Origin: Congzhengia sp045576635
GTDB lineage: Bacteria; Bacillota; Clostridia; UBA1381; UBA9506
Direction of reading: 5' to 3'
Assembly: GCA_045576635.1 (NCBI GenBank)
Contig: JAZNGT010000036.1
Location: 32,917-96,916, forward strand
DNA: 64,000 nucleotides
Shown here piece by piece: positions 34,393-44,400 of the stretch (the first letter of the stretch is position 1; every line of letters starts with the position of its first letter). The translations under genes were made by a program, and so were the position numbers. Below the pieces are notes generated by a model that worked only from the letters and a program-made list of their open reading frames with translations, searched no databases and was not told the origin of the DNA.

Positions 34393-36432
34393 TTATTCCA
34401 CCCCGCGATAAAAATGTCCCCGTGTGATTTTGTCGAACACCTTTTCCGGTTTTTTGCCGTTTAGTGCGTCCTTGTAGGCACGGATGACTTTTTTACATTC
34501 TTCGCCCGTTTCTGTTGTAAATTTGAGCCTCAAAACCTCCGCATTTGTGGTTAAAATGTCATCCATTTTATCCGCCATATAGATGGGAACACTGTTTAAA
34601 AGTACATTCCGGCAGTTTTCGCAAAGGATAGGGAAAATCTCGCCCATGCGGTCTTTTAGCGCAAAATTTCCTTTTCCGTTTCTGCAACCATAGGCACTTT
34701 TTATCACACAGTTTTCTAAGAGCATAACCGGAATGCGTCCGTACACTATAAGTTCTGTCGGAACAGAAGTTTTTTTGGTAAGTTCACGGATTTCTTTTAA
34801 ATTGAGTTCGGTAGATAACGTAACGCGCGAAAAGCCAAGCGACTTTAATACGCTTGCCGTTTTGCTGTTGGTCACGTTTAACCGTTCTCCTCCAAGCATT
34901 GTTTTTTTCGTTACCGCGCGGATTTGCCCGATATTTTGCACCAAAACGCTCGCTGCTTGATTCACGTTTAACGTTTCTCCCTCTTTGGTAACGGACGGAA
35001 GCAAAAGCGTCGCATTGTCATGTTCCACTTCTTGCAAAAGCGATTCTGCAAGGTACAGTTCATTCATACCCATTTCGCGTGCTGCGTCTAATTGTTCTTT
35101 GGTACGCACCTCAACCGCAAGGCGCGGTATTTTCGTTTCGCGTGGCACAACTTCTGGCGGAATGTCCCCGTTTTTTATATTGCGCCTGAAAGAATCACAA
35201 ATTTGTCTTTCCAGTCCTTCGCATACCTTGCGTCTTAACGCATTTAACGCAGATGCCGGAGCAAAGGGGTTTCCTTTTTTTATAAGGTTTATTTCTTTTA
35301 GTACAAATGGCGTGTCGCCAAGTTTTTGAAGGCTTGTTTCTGCGCGTTTTTCGTCTAATGCCGCATTTTGTGCAGTCTCTGCCACATCACCAACGGCGCT
35401 TTCTGAAAAGCCGTCGCACGTTGCAGCAAGCGAGAGTGGCTCACCTTCTTGTGCGGTAAGCACAAAGGAAATCTCACGTTTTTTTGCGCGGTCCTTTCTT
35501 TCCTGCGCCGCGATCTCTCCTTTTTGCGCCGTCACTTTTTCGCCGCTTTCATAGTCCATCATTTTTGAAAAACTTCTGCCATGAAAATATCCCGTGCAGG
35601 AACCCCCGCGCGAAAAGGCAGAAAGCATGGTAGAAATCGCGTCTTTATCCAAATCCCCGTCAAACGCCTTTTTATAAACATCCGTTACAACGCCGGCGTA
35701 AAACGCACTTTTCATTCTGCCCTCGATTTTGGCAGAATCTGCAATTTGTGTAAGGCGTGCGGTTTCTTCTGCCAAACACAAATCTTTCATACAAAGAAGC
35801 GGCATTTGTTTTGTGACGGGTTTTCCGTCTTTTAACAATGTATAGGAAAGTCGGCACGGCTGCGCACAGAGTCCGCGGTTTCCGCTTCTTCCGCCTATTA
35901 CGCTGCTTAAAAGGCACTGGCCTGAATAACTCATACAAAGCGCACCGTGTACGAAGACTTCAAGTTCTGCATCTGTTTTTTTGCGAATGGAAGAAATTTC
36001 GTTTTCCGACAGTTCACGCGCTAAAACCACGCGGTTTGCGCCAAGTTCTTCGAGTAAATTTACGCCGTCTGATGAGCAAACTGTCATTTGTGTACTTGCG
36101 TTTAGTTTGACATCATCACACACAGAACGAATCATGGTAAGAAGCCCCAAATCCTGTACAATGATGCCGTCAACACCGAGGTTTAAAAGATGGGTAGCAA
36201 AAGAAAACGCAGGCAAAACCTCCGCCTCTTTTAGGGAAATATTAATCGCAACATACGCCTTTACCTTGTGAAGATGGCAAAAGTCAATGGCTTTTATTAA
36301 TTCCTCATCGGAAAAGTTTTCTGCATTTTTTCGCGCACTGAACGATTTGCCGCCAAGGTAAACAGCGTCAGCGCCGCATTTTACGGCTGTTTTCAGTGCT
36401 TCAAAATTTCCGGCAGGTGAAAGCAGTTCCAT
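34393..36432 (-). CDS. Peptidase U32 family protein (long form)
   Basis: 679 residues. The N-terminal two-thirds is the U32 domain with MELLSPAGNFEALKTAVKCGADAVYLGG, the signature FVHGALCMSYSGQCLLSS and GGRSGNRGLCAQPCRL, followed by an inserted region and a second barrel-like part. Members were called collagenases, but related proteins (RlhA, TrhP) hydroxylate 23S rRNA or tRNA, and an RNA-modifying role is likelier here. The conserved cysteines may bind an iron-sulfur cluster. It stops 3 bases before the NusG-II gene. Confidence 0.88.
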   Translation of the reverse strand: MELLSPAGNFEALKTAVKCGADAVYLGGKSFSARKNAENFSDEELIKAIDFCHLHKVKAYVAINISLKEAEVLPAFSFATHLLNLGVDGIIVQDLGLLTMIRSVCDDVKLNASTQMTVCSSDGVNLLEELGANRVVLARELSENEISSIRKKTDAELEVFVHGALCMSYSGQCLLSSVIGGRSGNRGLCAQPCRLSYTLLKDGKPVTKQMPLLCMKDLCLAEETARLTQIADSAKIEGRMKSAFYAGVVTDVYKKAFDGDLDKDAISTMLSAFSRGGSCTGYFHGRSFSKMMDYESGEKVTAQKGEIAAQERKDRAKKREISFVLTAQEGEPLSLAATCDGFSESAVGDVAETAQNAALDEKRAETSLQKLGDTPFVLKEINLIKKGNPFAPASALNALRRKVCEGLERQICDSFRRNIKNGDIPPEVVPRETKIPRLAVEVRTKEQLDAAREMGMNELYLAESLLQEVEHDNATLLLPSVTKEGETLNVNQAASVLVQNIGQIRAVTKKTMLGGERLNVTNSKTASVLKSLGFSRVTLSTELNLKEIRELTKKTSVPTELIVYGRIPVMLLENCVIKSAYGCRNGKGNFALKDRMGEIFPILCENCRNVLLNSVPIYMADKMDDILTTNAEVLRLKFTTETGEECKKVIRAYKDALNGKKPEKVFDKITRGHFYRGVE

Positions 36433-36534
36433 CTTGTTCCTCCATACAGACAGTTTATCAACTTTATCATACCATAAATATATGAAAGGTTAGTTACAGT
36501 TTGTTTAAGTTTAAATTTCTGTTCGTTTTCCCAC

Positions 36535-36563
36535 TTGATTTTACCGCACTTTTTTGGTATACT
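36535..36563 (+). promoter_or_regulatory. guaB promoter
   Basis: TTGATT (36535-36540), 17 bases, TATACT (36558-36563). The leader is too short (about 70 bases) for a purine riboswitch and shows none of its conserved bases. Confidence 0.7.
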
Positions 36564-36640
36564 ATAATATGATAAAAAGGTAGTGTTATAAGCTTTTTTA
36601 CATACAAAAAGACAATTTCAATCGAGAAAGGGTGCATAAA

Positions 36641-38095
36641 ATGAGCAAAACAATTAGAGAAGGCCTTACATTTGACGACGTGTTGCTCGTCCCACAAAAA
36701 TCCGAGATTACTCCGGATATGGTAGACCTGTCCACACAACTGACAAAAGATATTAAGTTAAACATTCCGCTTATGAGTTCCGCAATGGATACCGTAACAG
36801 AATCCGCTATGGCGATTGCAATGGCAAGAGAGGGCGGTATCGGTATTAGTCATAAAAATATGACAATTGAAGCACAGGCAACCGAAGTTGATAAGGTAAA
36901 GCGCTCCGAACACGGCGTTATCACAGACCCGATTTCATTAACCCCCGACCGTTCCTTGCAGGAAGCAGATGAACTTATGGGAAAATACCGCATTTCCGGT
37001 GTGCCGATTTGTGAAAACGGAAAACTCGTTGGTATTTTAACGAACAGAGATTTGCGTTTTGAAACCGATTTTTCAAGACGCATCGCAGAAGTTATGACAA
37101 AAGACCATCTGGTAACTGCGCCCGAAGGCACAACTCTTTCCGAGGCACAGGAAATTTTGCGTAAATATAAAATCGAAAAACTCCCGATCGTAGACGGAAA
37201 CGGCATGCTCAAAGGTTTAATTACCATCAAAGATATCGAAAAGAGCGTAAAATACCCGAATTCTGCAAAGGATTCTAACGGCCGTCTATTAGTTGGTGCC
37301 GCAATCGGTGTAACAAATGACGTATTAGACCGCGCAGGTGCTCTCGCAGATGCAAAAGTTGACGCGTTTGTATTAGACTCTGCACACGGTCACAGTTTGA
37401 ATATTATAAAAGCAGTTGAACTGATTAAAAACAAGTTCCCCCACATCTCATTGATTGCCGGAAACATTGCAACCGGCGAAGCTGCAAAATGCCTCATTAA
37501 AGCAGGTGCAGATGCGGTTAAAGTTGGTATCGGTCCCGGTTCTATCTGTACCACACGTATTGTTGCAGGTATCGGTGTTCCGCAGATTACCGCAATTTCA
37601 GACGTGTATGAAGTGGCAGAAAAATACGGAATTCCCGTTATTGCAGACGGTGGTGTAAAATACTCCGGCGATTTGCCGAAAGCAATCGCTGCCGGTGCAA
37701 ACGTAATTATGATAGGCAGCCTTCTTGCAGGCTGTGAAGAAAGCCCCGGAGATGAAGAAATTTATCAGGGCAGACGCTTTAAAGTGTATCGTGGTATGGG
37801 TTCCATTGCCGCAATGGAAGTTGGCTCGAAAGACCGTTACTTCCAGACAAACACCAAAAAACTCGTCCCCGAAGGCGTTGAAGGTCGTGTGCCGTTTAAA
37901 GGCGCCGTTGCCGACACCATTTATCAACTTATGGGCGGTTTGCGCTCCGGTATGGGTTACTGCGGTACAAGAACCGTAGAAGATCTTAAAAAGACCGGTC
38001 AGTTTGTAAAAATTACCGGTGCAGGTTTAAAAGAAAGTCATCCGCATGACATTTCGATTACCAAAGAAGCACCCAACTACAGCACCCAGTCCTGA
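36641..38095 (+). CDS. guaB: IMP dehydrogenase
   Basis: The rate-limiting enzyme of GMP synthesis. 484 residues with two CBS domains (about 95-205) inside a TIM barrel; the catalytic Cys loop is GIGPGSICTTRIVAGIGVPQ and the flap region ends in YQLMGGLRSGMGYCG. The ATG at 36641 has an AAAGGG site 9 bases upstream; the GTG at 36632 overlaps that site and is rejected. Confidence 0.97.
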   Translation: MSKTIREGLTFDDVLLVPQKSEITPDMVDLSTQLTKDIKLNIPLMSSAMDTVTESAMAIAMAREGGIGISHKNMTIEAQATEVDKVKRSEHGVITDPISLTPDRSLQEADELMGKYRISGVPICENGKLVGILTNRDLRFETDFSRRIAEVMTKDHLVTAPEGTTLSEAQEILRKYKIEKLPIVDGNGMLKGLITIKDIEKSVKYPNSAKDSNGRLLVGAAIGVTNDVLDRAGALADAKVDAFVLDSAHGHSLNIIKAVELIKNKFPHISLIAGNIATGEAAKCLIKAGADAVKVGIGPGSICTTRIVAGIGVPQITAISDVYEVAEKYGIPVIADGGVKYSGDLPKAIAAGANVIMIGSLLAGCEESPGDEEIYQGRRFKVYRGMGSIAAMEVGSKDRYFQTNTKKLVPEGVEGRVPFKGAVADTIYQLMGGLRSGMGYCGTRTVEDLKKTGQFVKITGAGLKESHPHDISITKEAPNYSTQS

Positions 38096-38125
38096 TTTTG
38101 ATTTTGTATTGAAAGGCTGAATCGG

Positions 38126-40099
38126 ATGAAAAAACAGTATGACGAAACCAGTATATCGTCCTTAAAAGGCGCAGACAGAGTCCGCCTCCGCCCCGGCGTT
38201 ATTTTCGGCTCGGACGGAATTGACGGCTGCGAACATTCCTTTTTCGAAATTTTGTCTAACTCAATCGATGAAGCAAGAGAGGGTTACGGCAAAGAAATCG
38301 AAATCACGCGGTTTATGGATAAATCCATTGAGGTAAAAGATAACGGCCGCGGTATTCCAATGGATTATAACGAAAAAGAAGGGCGCTACAACTGGGAACT
38401 TGTCTTTTGCGAACTTTACGCAGGCGGTAAATATAAAAACAACAGTGGCGAAAATTATGAATACAGTCTCGGTTTAAACGGTTTGGGTACGTGTGCGACG
38501 CAGTATAGTTCGTCGTATATGGACGTTTCTGTGCAGTATGGCGGCAAAAAGTATGCCATGCACTTTGAAAAAGGAAACCCCGCAGGCGAACTTATGATGG
38601 AAGAAACGAAAAGCAAAAAAACCGGTACAACCATCAAATGGCGTCCCGATACCGAGGTGTTTACAGATATTAACATCCCGCTTGAATACTATCAGGACGT
38701 GTTGAAACGTCAATCTGTTGTAAATGCCGGCATTAAATTTATTTTGTACAACCAGACCGCAGAGGGATGGGATATGTATGAATACCTCTATGAAAACGGA
38801 ATTTCTGACTATGTCGAAGAAATTTCAGCCGGCAAGGCGTTTACGCCACTCTTTCAGTTTGAAACACAGCGCCGCGGACGCGACCGTGAGGACAAGCCGG
38901 ATTACAACGTAAAAATGCACTTCGCTTTTTGTTTTAATAACGAAATCAACATGGTGGAATATTACCACAATTCGAGTTTTTTAGAGCACGGCGGCGCGCC
39001 GGATAAGGCACTCAAAAGCGCATTCGTTTCAGCTCTCGATAAGTATTTAAAAAACAACAATAAATATAACAAAAACGAAAGTAAAATCGGTTTTAATGAT
39101 ATTGCTGACAGTTTGATTTTTGTTTCGAACTCGTTTTCTAACATCACAAGTTACGAAAACCAGACAAAAAAATCTATTACCAACAAGTTTATTCAAGAGG
39201 CAATGACCGATGTTTTGCGCGAGCAGTTTGAGGTTTGCCTGATTGAAAACAAAGAAGCGGCAGAAAAGATTGCACAGCAGGTGTTAATCAACAAAAGAAG
39301 CCGTGAAAGCGCAGAAAAAGCGCGCGTTGCCGCAAAGAAAAACTTAACCGGAAGCGTCGATATGGCAAACCGTATCAATAAATTTATTAACTGCCGCACA
39401 AAAGACGTTTCGCGCCGCGAAATTTACATTGTTGAGGGTGATTCGGCGCTTGGTTCGTGTAAAAAGGGCCGCGATGCAGAGTTTCAGGCAATCATCCCCG
39501 TGCGCGGTAAGATTTTAAACTGTTTAAAAGCAGATTACGGCAAGATATTTAAAAACGACATTATTACAGATCTTGTAAAGGTGTTAGGTTGCGGCGTCGA
39601 AATTCAGACAAAGCACTCCAAAGATATGTCAACGTTTGATTTGAATAATTTGCGTTGGGATAAAGTCATCATCTGTACCGACGCCGATGTAGACGGATAT
39701 CAGATCAGAACTTTAATTTTAACGATGATTTATGTGCTTATGCCGACTTTAATCAAAGAGGGTAAGGTTTATATTGCAGAATCTCCCCTGTTTGAAATCA
39801 CATGCGGAAAAGAATCACTCTTTGCGTTTAACGAAGCCGAAAAGCAAGAAATTATCGAACAACTCGGAAATAAAAAGTACAAGATTCAGCGCTCCAAAGG
39901 TCTGGGTGAAAACGAGCCGGAAATGATGTGGCAAACCACCATGAACCCCGAAACAAGAAGACTTGTGCGCGTAACGTACGATGACGCCGAAAAAACAGCA
40001 GAAATGTTTGATGTTTTATTGGGCGATAACTTACTTGCAAGAAAAGAGTTTATTGCAGAAAACGGACATAACTTTTTAGAACTGGCTGACATTAGTTAA
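38126..40099 (+). CDS. Divergent type II topoisomerase B subunit (GyrB/ParE family)
   Basis: 657 residues: GHKL ATPase motifs ILSNSIDEA (42-50), DNGRGIP (72-78) and GLNGLGT (116-122), then the Toprim motifs EGDSALGSCK (437-446) and CTDADVDGYQIRTL (517-530). Housekeeping GyrB/ParE have EGDSAGGSAK and TDADVDGSHIRTL, so this one is a diverged paralogue, though all metal-binding acidic residues remain. No A-subunit gene follows; the next gene is on the other strand. It starts 30 bases after guaB. It may act as ParE or in a Clostridia-specific topoisomerase. Confidence 0.85.
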   Translation: MKKQYDETSISSLKGADRVRLRPGVIFGSDGIDGCEHSFFEILSNSIDEAREGYGKEIEITRFMDKSIEVKDNGRGIPMDYNEKEGRYNWELVFCELYAGGKYKNNSGENYEYSLGLNGLGTCATQYSSSYMDVSVQYGGKKYAMHFEKGNPAGELMMEETKSKKTGTTIKWRPDTEVFTDINIPLEYYQDVLKRQSVVNAGIKFILYNQTAEGWDMYEYLYENGISDYVEEISAGKAFTPLFQFETQRRGRDREDKPDYNVKMHFAFCFNNEINMVEYYHNSSFLEHGGAPDKALKSAFVSALDKYLKNNNKYNKNESKIGFNDIADSLIFVSNSFSNITSYENQTKKSITNKFIQEAMTDVLREQFEVCLIENKEAAEKIAQQVLINKRSRESAEKARVAAKKNLTGSVDMANRINKFINCRTKDVSRREIYIVEGDSALGSCKKGRDAEFQAIIPVRGKILNCLKADYGKIFKNDIITDLVKVLGCGVEIQTKHSKDMSTFDLNNLRWDKVIICTDADVDGYQIRTLILTMIYVLMPTLIKEGKVYIAESPLFEITCGKESLFAFNEAEKQEIIEQLGNKKYKIQRSKGLGENEPEMMWQTTMNPETRRLVRVTYDDAEKTAEMFDVLLGDNLLARKEFIAENGHNFLELADIS

Positions 40100-40111
40100 T
40101 ATGTAAAATAG

Positions 40112-40138
40112 AAAAAGACGCCTCTGGCGTCTTTTTTT
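40112..40138 (+). terminator. Terminator of the guaB-topoisomerase operon
   Basis: The stem AAAGACGCC/GGCGTCTTT around TCT is followed by a T-run. Confidence 0.88.
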
Positions 40139-40142
40139 GTTT

Positions 40143-40174
40143 AAAAAAACACCCCGTGAATCAATCACGGGGTG
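40143..40174 (-). terminator. rny terminator
   Basis: The stem CACCCCGTGA/TCACGGGGTG is followed on the minus strand by seven T. Confidence 0.85.
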
Positions 40175-40241
40175 CTAAAATCTATATCGAGTTATCATTA
40201 TTTCACTTAATCACTCTATATATATTTAAATGTTTGACGCT

Positions 40242-41807
40242 TTATTTTGCGTAATCCACAGCCCTTGTTTCTCTGATTACGTTAACTTTGATCTGGCCGG
40301 GGTATTCTAACTCTTCTTCGATCTTTTTAACGATATCGCGGGCAATCAGTGTAATGCTTTCGTCCTTGATGTCATCCGGACTTACCATAATTCTGACTTC
40401 ACGTCCTGCCTGAATTGCAAACGATTTTTCAACTCCTTCAAAGGAGTTTGCAATTTCTTCAAGTTTTTCAAGACGTTTGATATAGGATTCAATATTTTCT
40501 CTTCTTGCACCGGGACGAGCCGCTGAAATCGCGTCTGCCGCCTGTACAATAACTGCAATCATTGTTGTTGCCTCCACATCGCCGTGGTGTGCCATGATTG
40601 CGTGAACAATATCTTTGCTTTCTTTGTATTTCTTCGCCAAATCTGCGCCGATGGTTACGTGTGAACCTTCCATTTCATGGTCTGCTGCTTTACCCAAATC
40701 GTGTAAAAGACCTGCACGTTTTGCCATGGTCACGTCTGCTCCGAGTTCGCCTGCAATGATGCCGGCAATATGGGAGACTTCGATAGAATGTTTTAACACA
40801 TTCTGACCGTAACTGGTTCTAAACCGTAATTTACCGAGCAGTTTAATAATTTCGGGATGTAAACCGTGTACCCCTGTTTCAAAGGTTGCGTTTTCACCCT
40901 CTTGTTTGATTTGTGCCTCAACTTCTTTTTTGGCTTTTTCGTAAGTTTCTTCGATTCTTGCCGGATGAATTCTACCGTCAACAATCAATTTTTCTAAGGA
41001 TAATCTTGCGATTTCTCTTCTTACCGGGTCGAAACCTGAAAGGATAACCGCCTCAGGTGTATCGTCGATAATTAAATCGATACCGGTTAAGGTTTCTAAG
41101 GTTCTGATGTTTCTGCCCTCACGACCAATGATTCTTCCCTTCATTTCTTCGTTCGGCAGGTTTACAACAGAAACGGTTGCTTCTGCAACGTGGTCTGCCG
41201 CGCACTTTTGAATTGCGCCGGCAATAATGTTTTTCGCAGTTTTTTCCGCATTTTCTTTGGCTTGTTCTTCAATTTCTTTTGCCATAATTGCGGCTTCGTG
41301 CTTAATTTCGCTTTCTAATTTTTCAAGCAAGAACTGTTTTGCTTCTTCTCTTGAAAGACCGGCAAGCTTTTCTAACTGATCCAACTCTTTTTGTCGGATT
41401 TCAGTAATTTCTTCACGCAAAACGTCAAGGTCTTTGTCCTTTTTGTCAAGCGCTGCTTCTCTTTGCTCAATGGCTTCTGTTTTCTTATCAAGCGTTTCTT
41501 CTTTTTGCTGAATTCTGCGCTCTTGTCTTGATATTTCGTTGCGCCTGTCTTTAATTTCTTTATCTAATTCTTGTCTGGCTTTATGGTTTTCTTCTTTTGC
41601 TTCTAAAAGCGCTTCTCTTTTTTTGCTTTCGCCTTCTTTTTTGGCAGCAGCTACGATGCGCTGTGCTTCCGCTTCGGCAGAGCCAATGACTGCTTCGTCT
41701 TTTTTCTTGCGGGAAGTGTCGCCCATTTTAAAGCCAATCGCTGACGCAACAACTATCAGAACAAGTGCCGCAGCACACGCTATGATGAGTGTTGTCATGC
41801 TTGTCAT
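40242..41807 (-). CDS. rny: Ribonuclease Y
   Basis: The main endoribonuclease of mRNA decay in Firmicutes. 521 residues: membrane anchor (about 5-26), a long coiled coil (about 30-190), a KH domain (GRIIGREGRNIRTLE) and an HD domain with HDLGKA (369-374) as metal ligands. It stands alone on the minus strand with its own consensus promoter. RicT (8932-9813) may modulate it. Confidence 0.97.
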   Translation of the reverse strand: MTSMTTLIIACAAALVLIVVASAIGFKMGDTSRKKKDEAVIGSAEAEAQRIVAAAKKEGESKKREALLEAKEENHKARQELDKEIKDRRNEISRQERRIQQKEETLDKKTEAIEQREAALDKKDKDLDVLREEITEIRQKELDQLEKLAGLSREEAKQFLLEKLESEIKHEAAIMAKEIEEQAKENAEKTAKNIIAGAIQKCAADHVAEATVSVVNLPNEEMKGRIIGREGRNIRTLETLTGIDLIIDDTPEAVILSGFDPVRREIARLSLEKLIVDGRIHPARIEETYEKAKKEVEAQIKQEGENATFETGVHGLHPEIIKLLGKLRFRTSYGQNVLKHSIEVSHIAGIIAGELGADVTMAKRAGLLHDLGKAADHEMEGSHVTIGADLAKKYKESKDIVHAIMAHHGDVEATTMIAVIVQAADAISAARPGARRENIESYIKRLEKLEEIANSFEGVEKSFAIQAGREVRIMVSPDDIKDESITLIARDIVKKIEEELEYPGQIKVNVIRETRAVDYAK

Positions 41808-41923
41808 TTCGCTAATCCTTACCTCCTTTTTCAGTTTTTGATGTCTTCTGTAAAGAACCTTTTTGGTTCTGTTTCTTTACAAATTTGCATTCTTATACGA
41901 ATTTAATATAAAAATACAATTTT

Positions 41924-41952
41924 ATTATACCTTTTTTTAAAAGAGGTGTCAA
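41924..41952 (-). promoter_or_regulatory. rny promoter
   Basis: On the minus strand TTGACA (41947-41952) and TATAAT (41924-41929) with 17-base spacing, a full consensus. The leader of about 110 bases contains a hairpin with arms AAGAACC and GGTTCT. Confidence 0.85.
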
Positions 41953-42004
41953 TATTTTTTGCGTGTTTGTAATCAATTAGAAACATATCGTCAAAATCCC
42001 TTTC

Positions 42005-42033
42005 TTGACCTTATTTTTTCTTTTTGTTATAAT
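42005..42033 (+). promoter_or_regulatory. cca promoter
   Basis: TTGACC (42005-42010), 17 bases, TATAAT (42028-42033). It lies back to back with the rny promoter. Confidence 0.8.
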
Positions 42034-42065
42034 AAAAGAAAACAAGAAAAAAGTGAGGTGGTACC

Positions 42066-43391
42066 GTGAAAATTGATATGCCTGAAAGCGTGTGTTTTAT
42101 TTTAACCCGTTTACACGAAAACGGCCACTCTGCCTATATTGTAGGCGGTTGTGTGCGCGATGCTTTGATGGGACTTACCCCATCTGACTGGGACATTACA
42201 ACCTCTGCACTTCCCGAAACCATCAAATCACTTTTTGAAAAAACGGTTGATACCGGCTTAAAACACGGCACTGTAACAGTTGTAATTGATAAAAAGCCGT
42301 ATGAAGTCACCACATTTCGCGTAGACGGCGCATATCATGACGCCCGCCACCCTGAAAACGTCACATTTACACCATCTTTAAAAGAAGATTTAGCAAGACG
42401 CGATTTTACAGTCAATGCAATGGCGTATAACGAAAAAGACGGTCTTATTGACTTGTTCTCCGGTAGAAACGATTTAAAAAACAACATCCTTACCTGTGTG
42501 GGAAATCCTGATATCAGATTCAAAGAAGATGCCCTGCGTATGCTTCGTGCCGTTCGGTTTTGCGCACAAAAAGGGTTTATGATGGATGATGAAACGAACG
42601 CCTCCATCAAAAGAAACGCATCACTGATTCAAAATTTAAGTGCAGAGCGTATTTGGGCGGAATTTTCGCACATTTTACTCTCCGACCGATTGGAATATGT
42701 AAAGACACTTTACGATTTTGGGATACTTTCCCTGATTCTGCCCGCACTCGCGAAGTGTTTTGAAACCACTCAAAATATCAAATGGCACATTTATGATGTG
42801 GGAATACACAGTGTCGTTTGTGCAAGCAACGTAGAAAAAAAGCCGTATTTGCGCTTTGCGGCGCTTTTACATGATATTGGAAAACCCCTCACAAAAGGTA
42901 GAAACGAAGACGGCAGCGACCATTTTAGAAATCACGCAAAAGAAAGCGTTTTGCTCGCAGAAGAAATTTTAAATCAGTATAAAGTAAAAAACAGTGACAA
43001 AGACAAAATTTTGCGCCTTATCAAACACCACGACAGAGAAATCATCCCTGAGAAAAAATATGTAAAACGCGCAGTAAACGCAGTCGGCGATGATATTTTT
43101 TTAGATTTAATGGCGCTTAAACGCGCCGATGCACTTGCGCAGAACACACTTCTTACCGCACCGCGCCTTTTGGTGTATGAAAAAATCGTGGCGCTTTACG
43201 AGGAATTAAAAACACAGAACGAGCCGTTTTCGGTAAAACACTTAAAAGTAGACGGAAACGATTTAAAGGCATTCGGATTAAAAGGAAAAGAAATCGGCGA
43301 TGCTTTATCGTTTCTTTTAGATTTTGTCATCGAAAACCCCGAAAAAAACGAAAAAGAGATTTTACTCAAAAAAATAAAAGGTGCTTTTTAG
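42066..43391 (+). CDS. cca: CCA tRNA nucleotidyltransferase with HD domain
   Basis: Adds or repairs the CCA end of tRNA. The nucleotidyltransferase motif IVGGCVRDALMGLTPSDWDIT gives the catalytic DxD, followed by the RRDFTVNAMAY motif and an RNA-binding region; an HD domain (LLHDIGKP, then RLIKHHDRE) lies at about 265-335. The GTG start has GAGGTG just upstream. 441 residues. Since the visible tRNAs encode CCA, a repair role is likely. The last codons form the terminator stem. Confidence 0.94.
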   Translation: MKIDMPESVCFILTRLHENGHSAYIVGGCVRDALMGLTPSDWDITTSALPETIKSLFEKTVDTGLKHGTVTVVIDKKPYEVTTFRVDGAYHDARHPENVTFTPSLKEDLARRDFTVNAMAYNEKDGLIDLFSGRNDLKNNILTCVGNPDIRFKEDALRMLRAVRFCAQKGFMMDDETNASIKRNASLIQNLSAERIWAEFSHILLSDRLEYVKTLYDFGILSLILPALAKCFETTQNIKWHIYDVGIHSVVCASNVEKKPYLRFAALLHDIGKPLTKGRNEDGSDHFRNHAKESVLLAEEILNQYKVKNSDKDKILRLIKHHDREIIPEKKYVKRAVNAVGDDIFLDLMALKRADALAQNTLLTAPRLLVYEKIVALYEELKTQNEPFSVKHLKVDGNDLKAFGLKGKEIGDALSFLLDFVIENPEKNEKEILLKKIKGAF

Positions 43392-43400
43392 CACCTTTTT
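43376..43400. terminator. Bidirectional terminator between cca and the HAD gene
   Basis: AAAAGGTGCT/AGCACCTTTT with A-run and T-run flanks; the cca stop codon lies in the loop. It serves both convergent genes. Confidence 0.85.
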
Positions 43401-44049
43401 AATTTAGCAGTAATTCTTCTGTTTCTTTTACAGTTTTTGTGAAGTTTACACACCCTGCATCTTTTAGTTCTTCAAAACTTCCGTAGCCGTAAAGCACTCC
43501 CACTGCGTCGACTCCATTTCGGGAAGCGCCTAAAATATCATCTTTTCTGTCACCAATCATTAAAATGCTTTTCTTTGAAAATCCATTTTCGTCTATTAAA
43601 TGCTTCATAACCTGCCATTTTTGATTGCGCGATTCGTCTAACGTTGCGCCGTCTACATGGTCAAAAAGCGGAAAAAGTCCTGTGTTTTTCAATATTTCTC
43701 CTGCGTATTTGAGTGGTTTCGCGGTACAAAGGCATATGGTTTTCCCGTTTGCTTTTAAATGTGCAAGCATTGTTTTTACACCTTCGTAAACCTCTAAATT
43801 TTTCATACCCTCTTTGGTGTAAATTTCTCTGTATTTGGAAAGTGCCAAAAGCGCCTCCTCTTCTGTTAAATGATACGCTTTTTGAAAACAATCCGTAAGC
43901 GGAGGCCCTAAAAAAGGCATCAGTTTTGCATCATCAGGTTCTTCTATATCAAAAAAAGAAAGTGCATAACGAATCGACTGAAAAATACCTGGTTTCGAAT
44001 CTGTAATCGTTCCGTCTAAATCAAAAAATAAAATATCTTTCCCTTTCAT
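43399..44049 (-). CDS. HAD-family hydrolase, phosphoglycolate phosphatase-like
   Basis: 216 residues with HAD motif I FFDLDGTITDSKPG (nucleophile Asp), a cap domain, motif II LCTAKP, and motif III/IV IGDRKDDILGASRNG. Substrates of this subfamily include phosphoglycolate and pyrophosphate; the real one cannot be read from sequence. It runs divergently away from the replication origin. Confidence 0.88.
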   Translation of the reverse strand: MKGKDILFFDLDGTITDSKPGIFQSIRYALSFFDIEEPDDAKLMPFLGPPLTDCFQKAYHLTEEEALLALSKYREIYTKEGMKNLEVYEGVKTMLAHLKANGKTICLCTAKPLKYAGEILKNTGLFPLFDHVDGATLDESRNQKWQVMKHLIDENGFSKKSILMIGDRKDDILGASRNGVDAVGVLYGYGSFEELKDAGCVNFTKTVKETEELLLN

Positions 44050-44139
44050 TTTTCCCCTCTTTTCCTAAATATTTTTCTTTATTTTATCATATTTTACTTT
44101 CAAATTCAATTCATTTGTGATATAATAAAGAAGAGAAAA

Positions 44140-44400
44140 GAATTTTTTGTTTTCCACAGTTTTTTGTGTATAATTTGTGGATTGTGAATAAGTCGTTTGT
44201 GGATTATTTTTTATGTTCCATTTTTTGTAAATTCTAAAAATTTACCCTGTGGATTGTAAAAAATTATACACGTGTTTTGAACATAGTTTTCCGTAAGTGT
44301 TTTTCTGTTTGTTGTGCAAAAAAACACGGTTTTCCACAGAATCCACAAGTACTACTACTATTACTACTAAAAATTATTATTTATTTTTTATAACGGAGGT
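44140..44400. other. Replication origin oriC (DnaA boxes, DnaA-trios, DUE)
   Basis: About nine DnaA-box-like nonamers fall in 200 bases: TTTTCCACA (44150, 44330), TGTGTATAA (44165), TGTGGATTG (44176, 44248), TGTGAATAA (44183), TGTGGATTA (44198), TTATACACG (44264), GAATCCACA (44339). Directly after the last box, 44350-44369 is a run of TAC/CTA trios matching the DnaA-trio of Bacillus, then an AT-only tract (44370-44391) suited for unwinding. dnaN follows at 44412. No dnaA adjoins. The segment 44050-44140 shows nothing beyond AT-rich spacer. Confidence 0.88.

Noticed and set aside
36564..36640. Purine riboswitch before guaB
   Set aside because: Only about 70 bases of leader and none of the conserved purine-riboswitch loop bases are visible.
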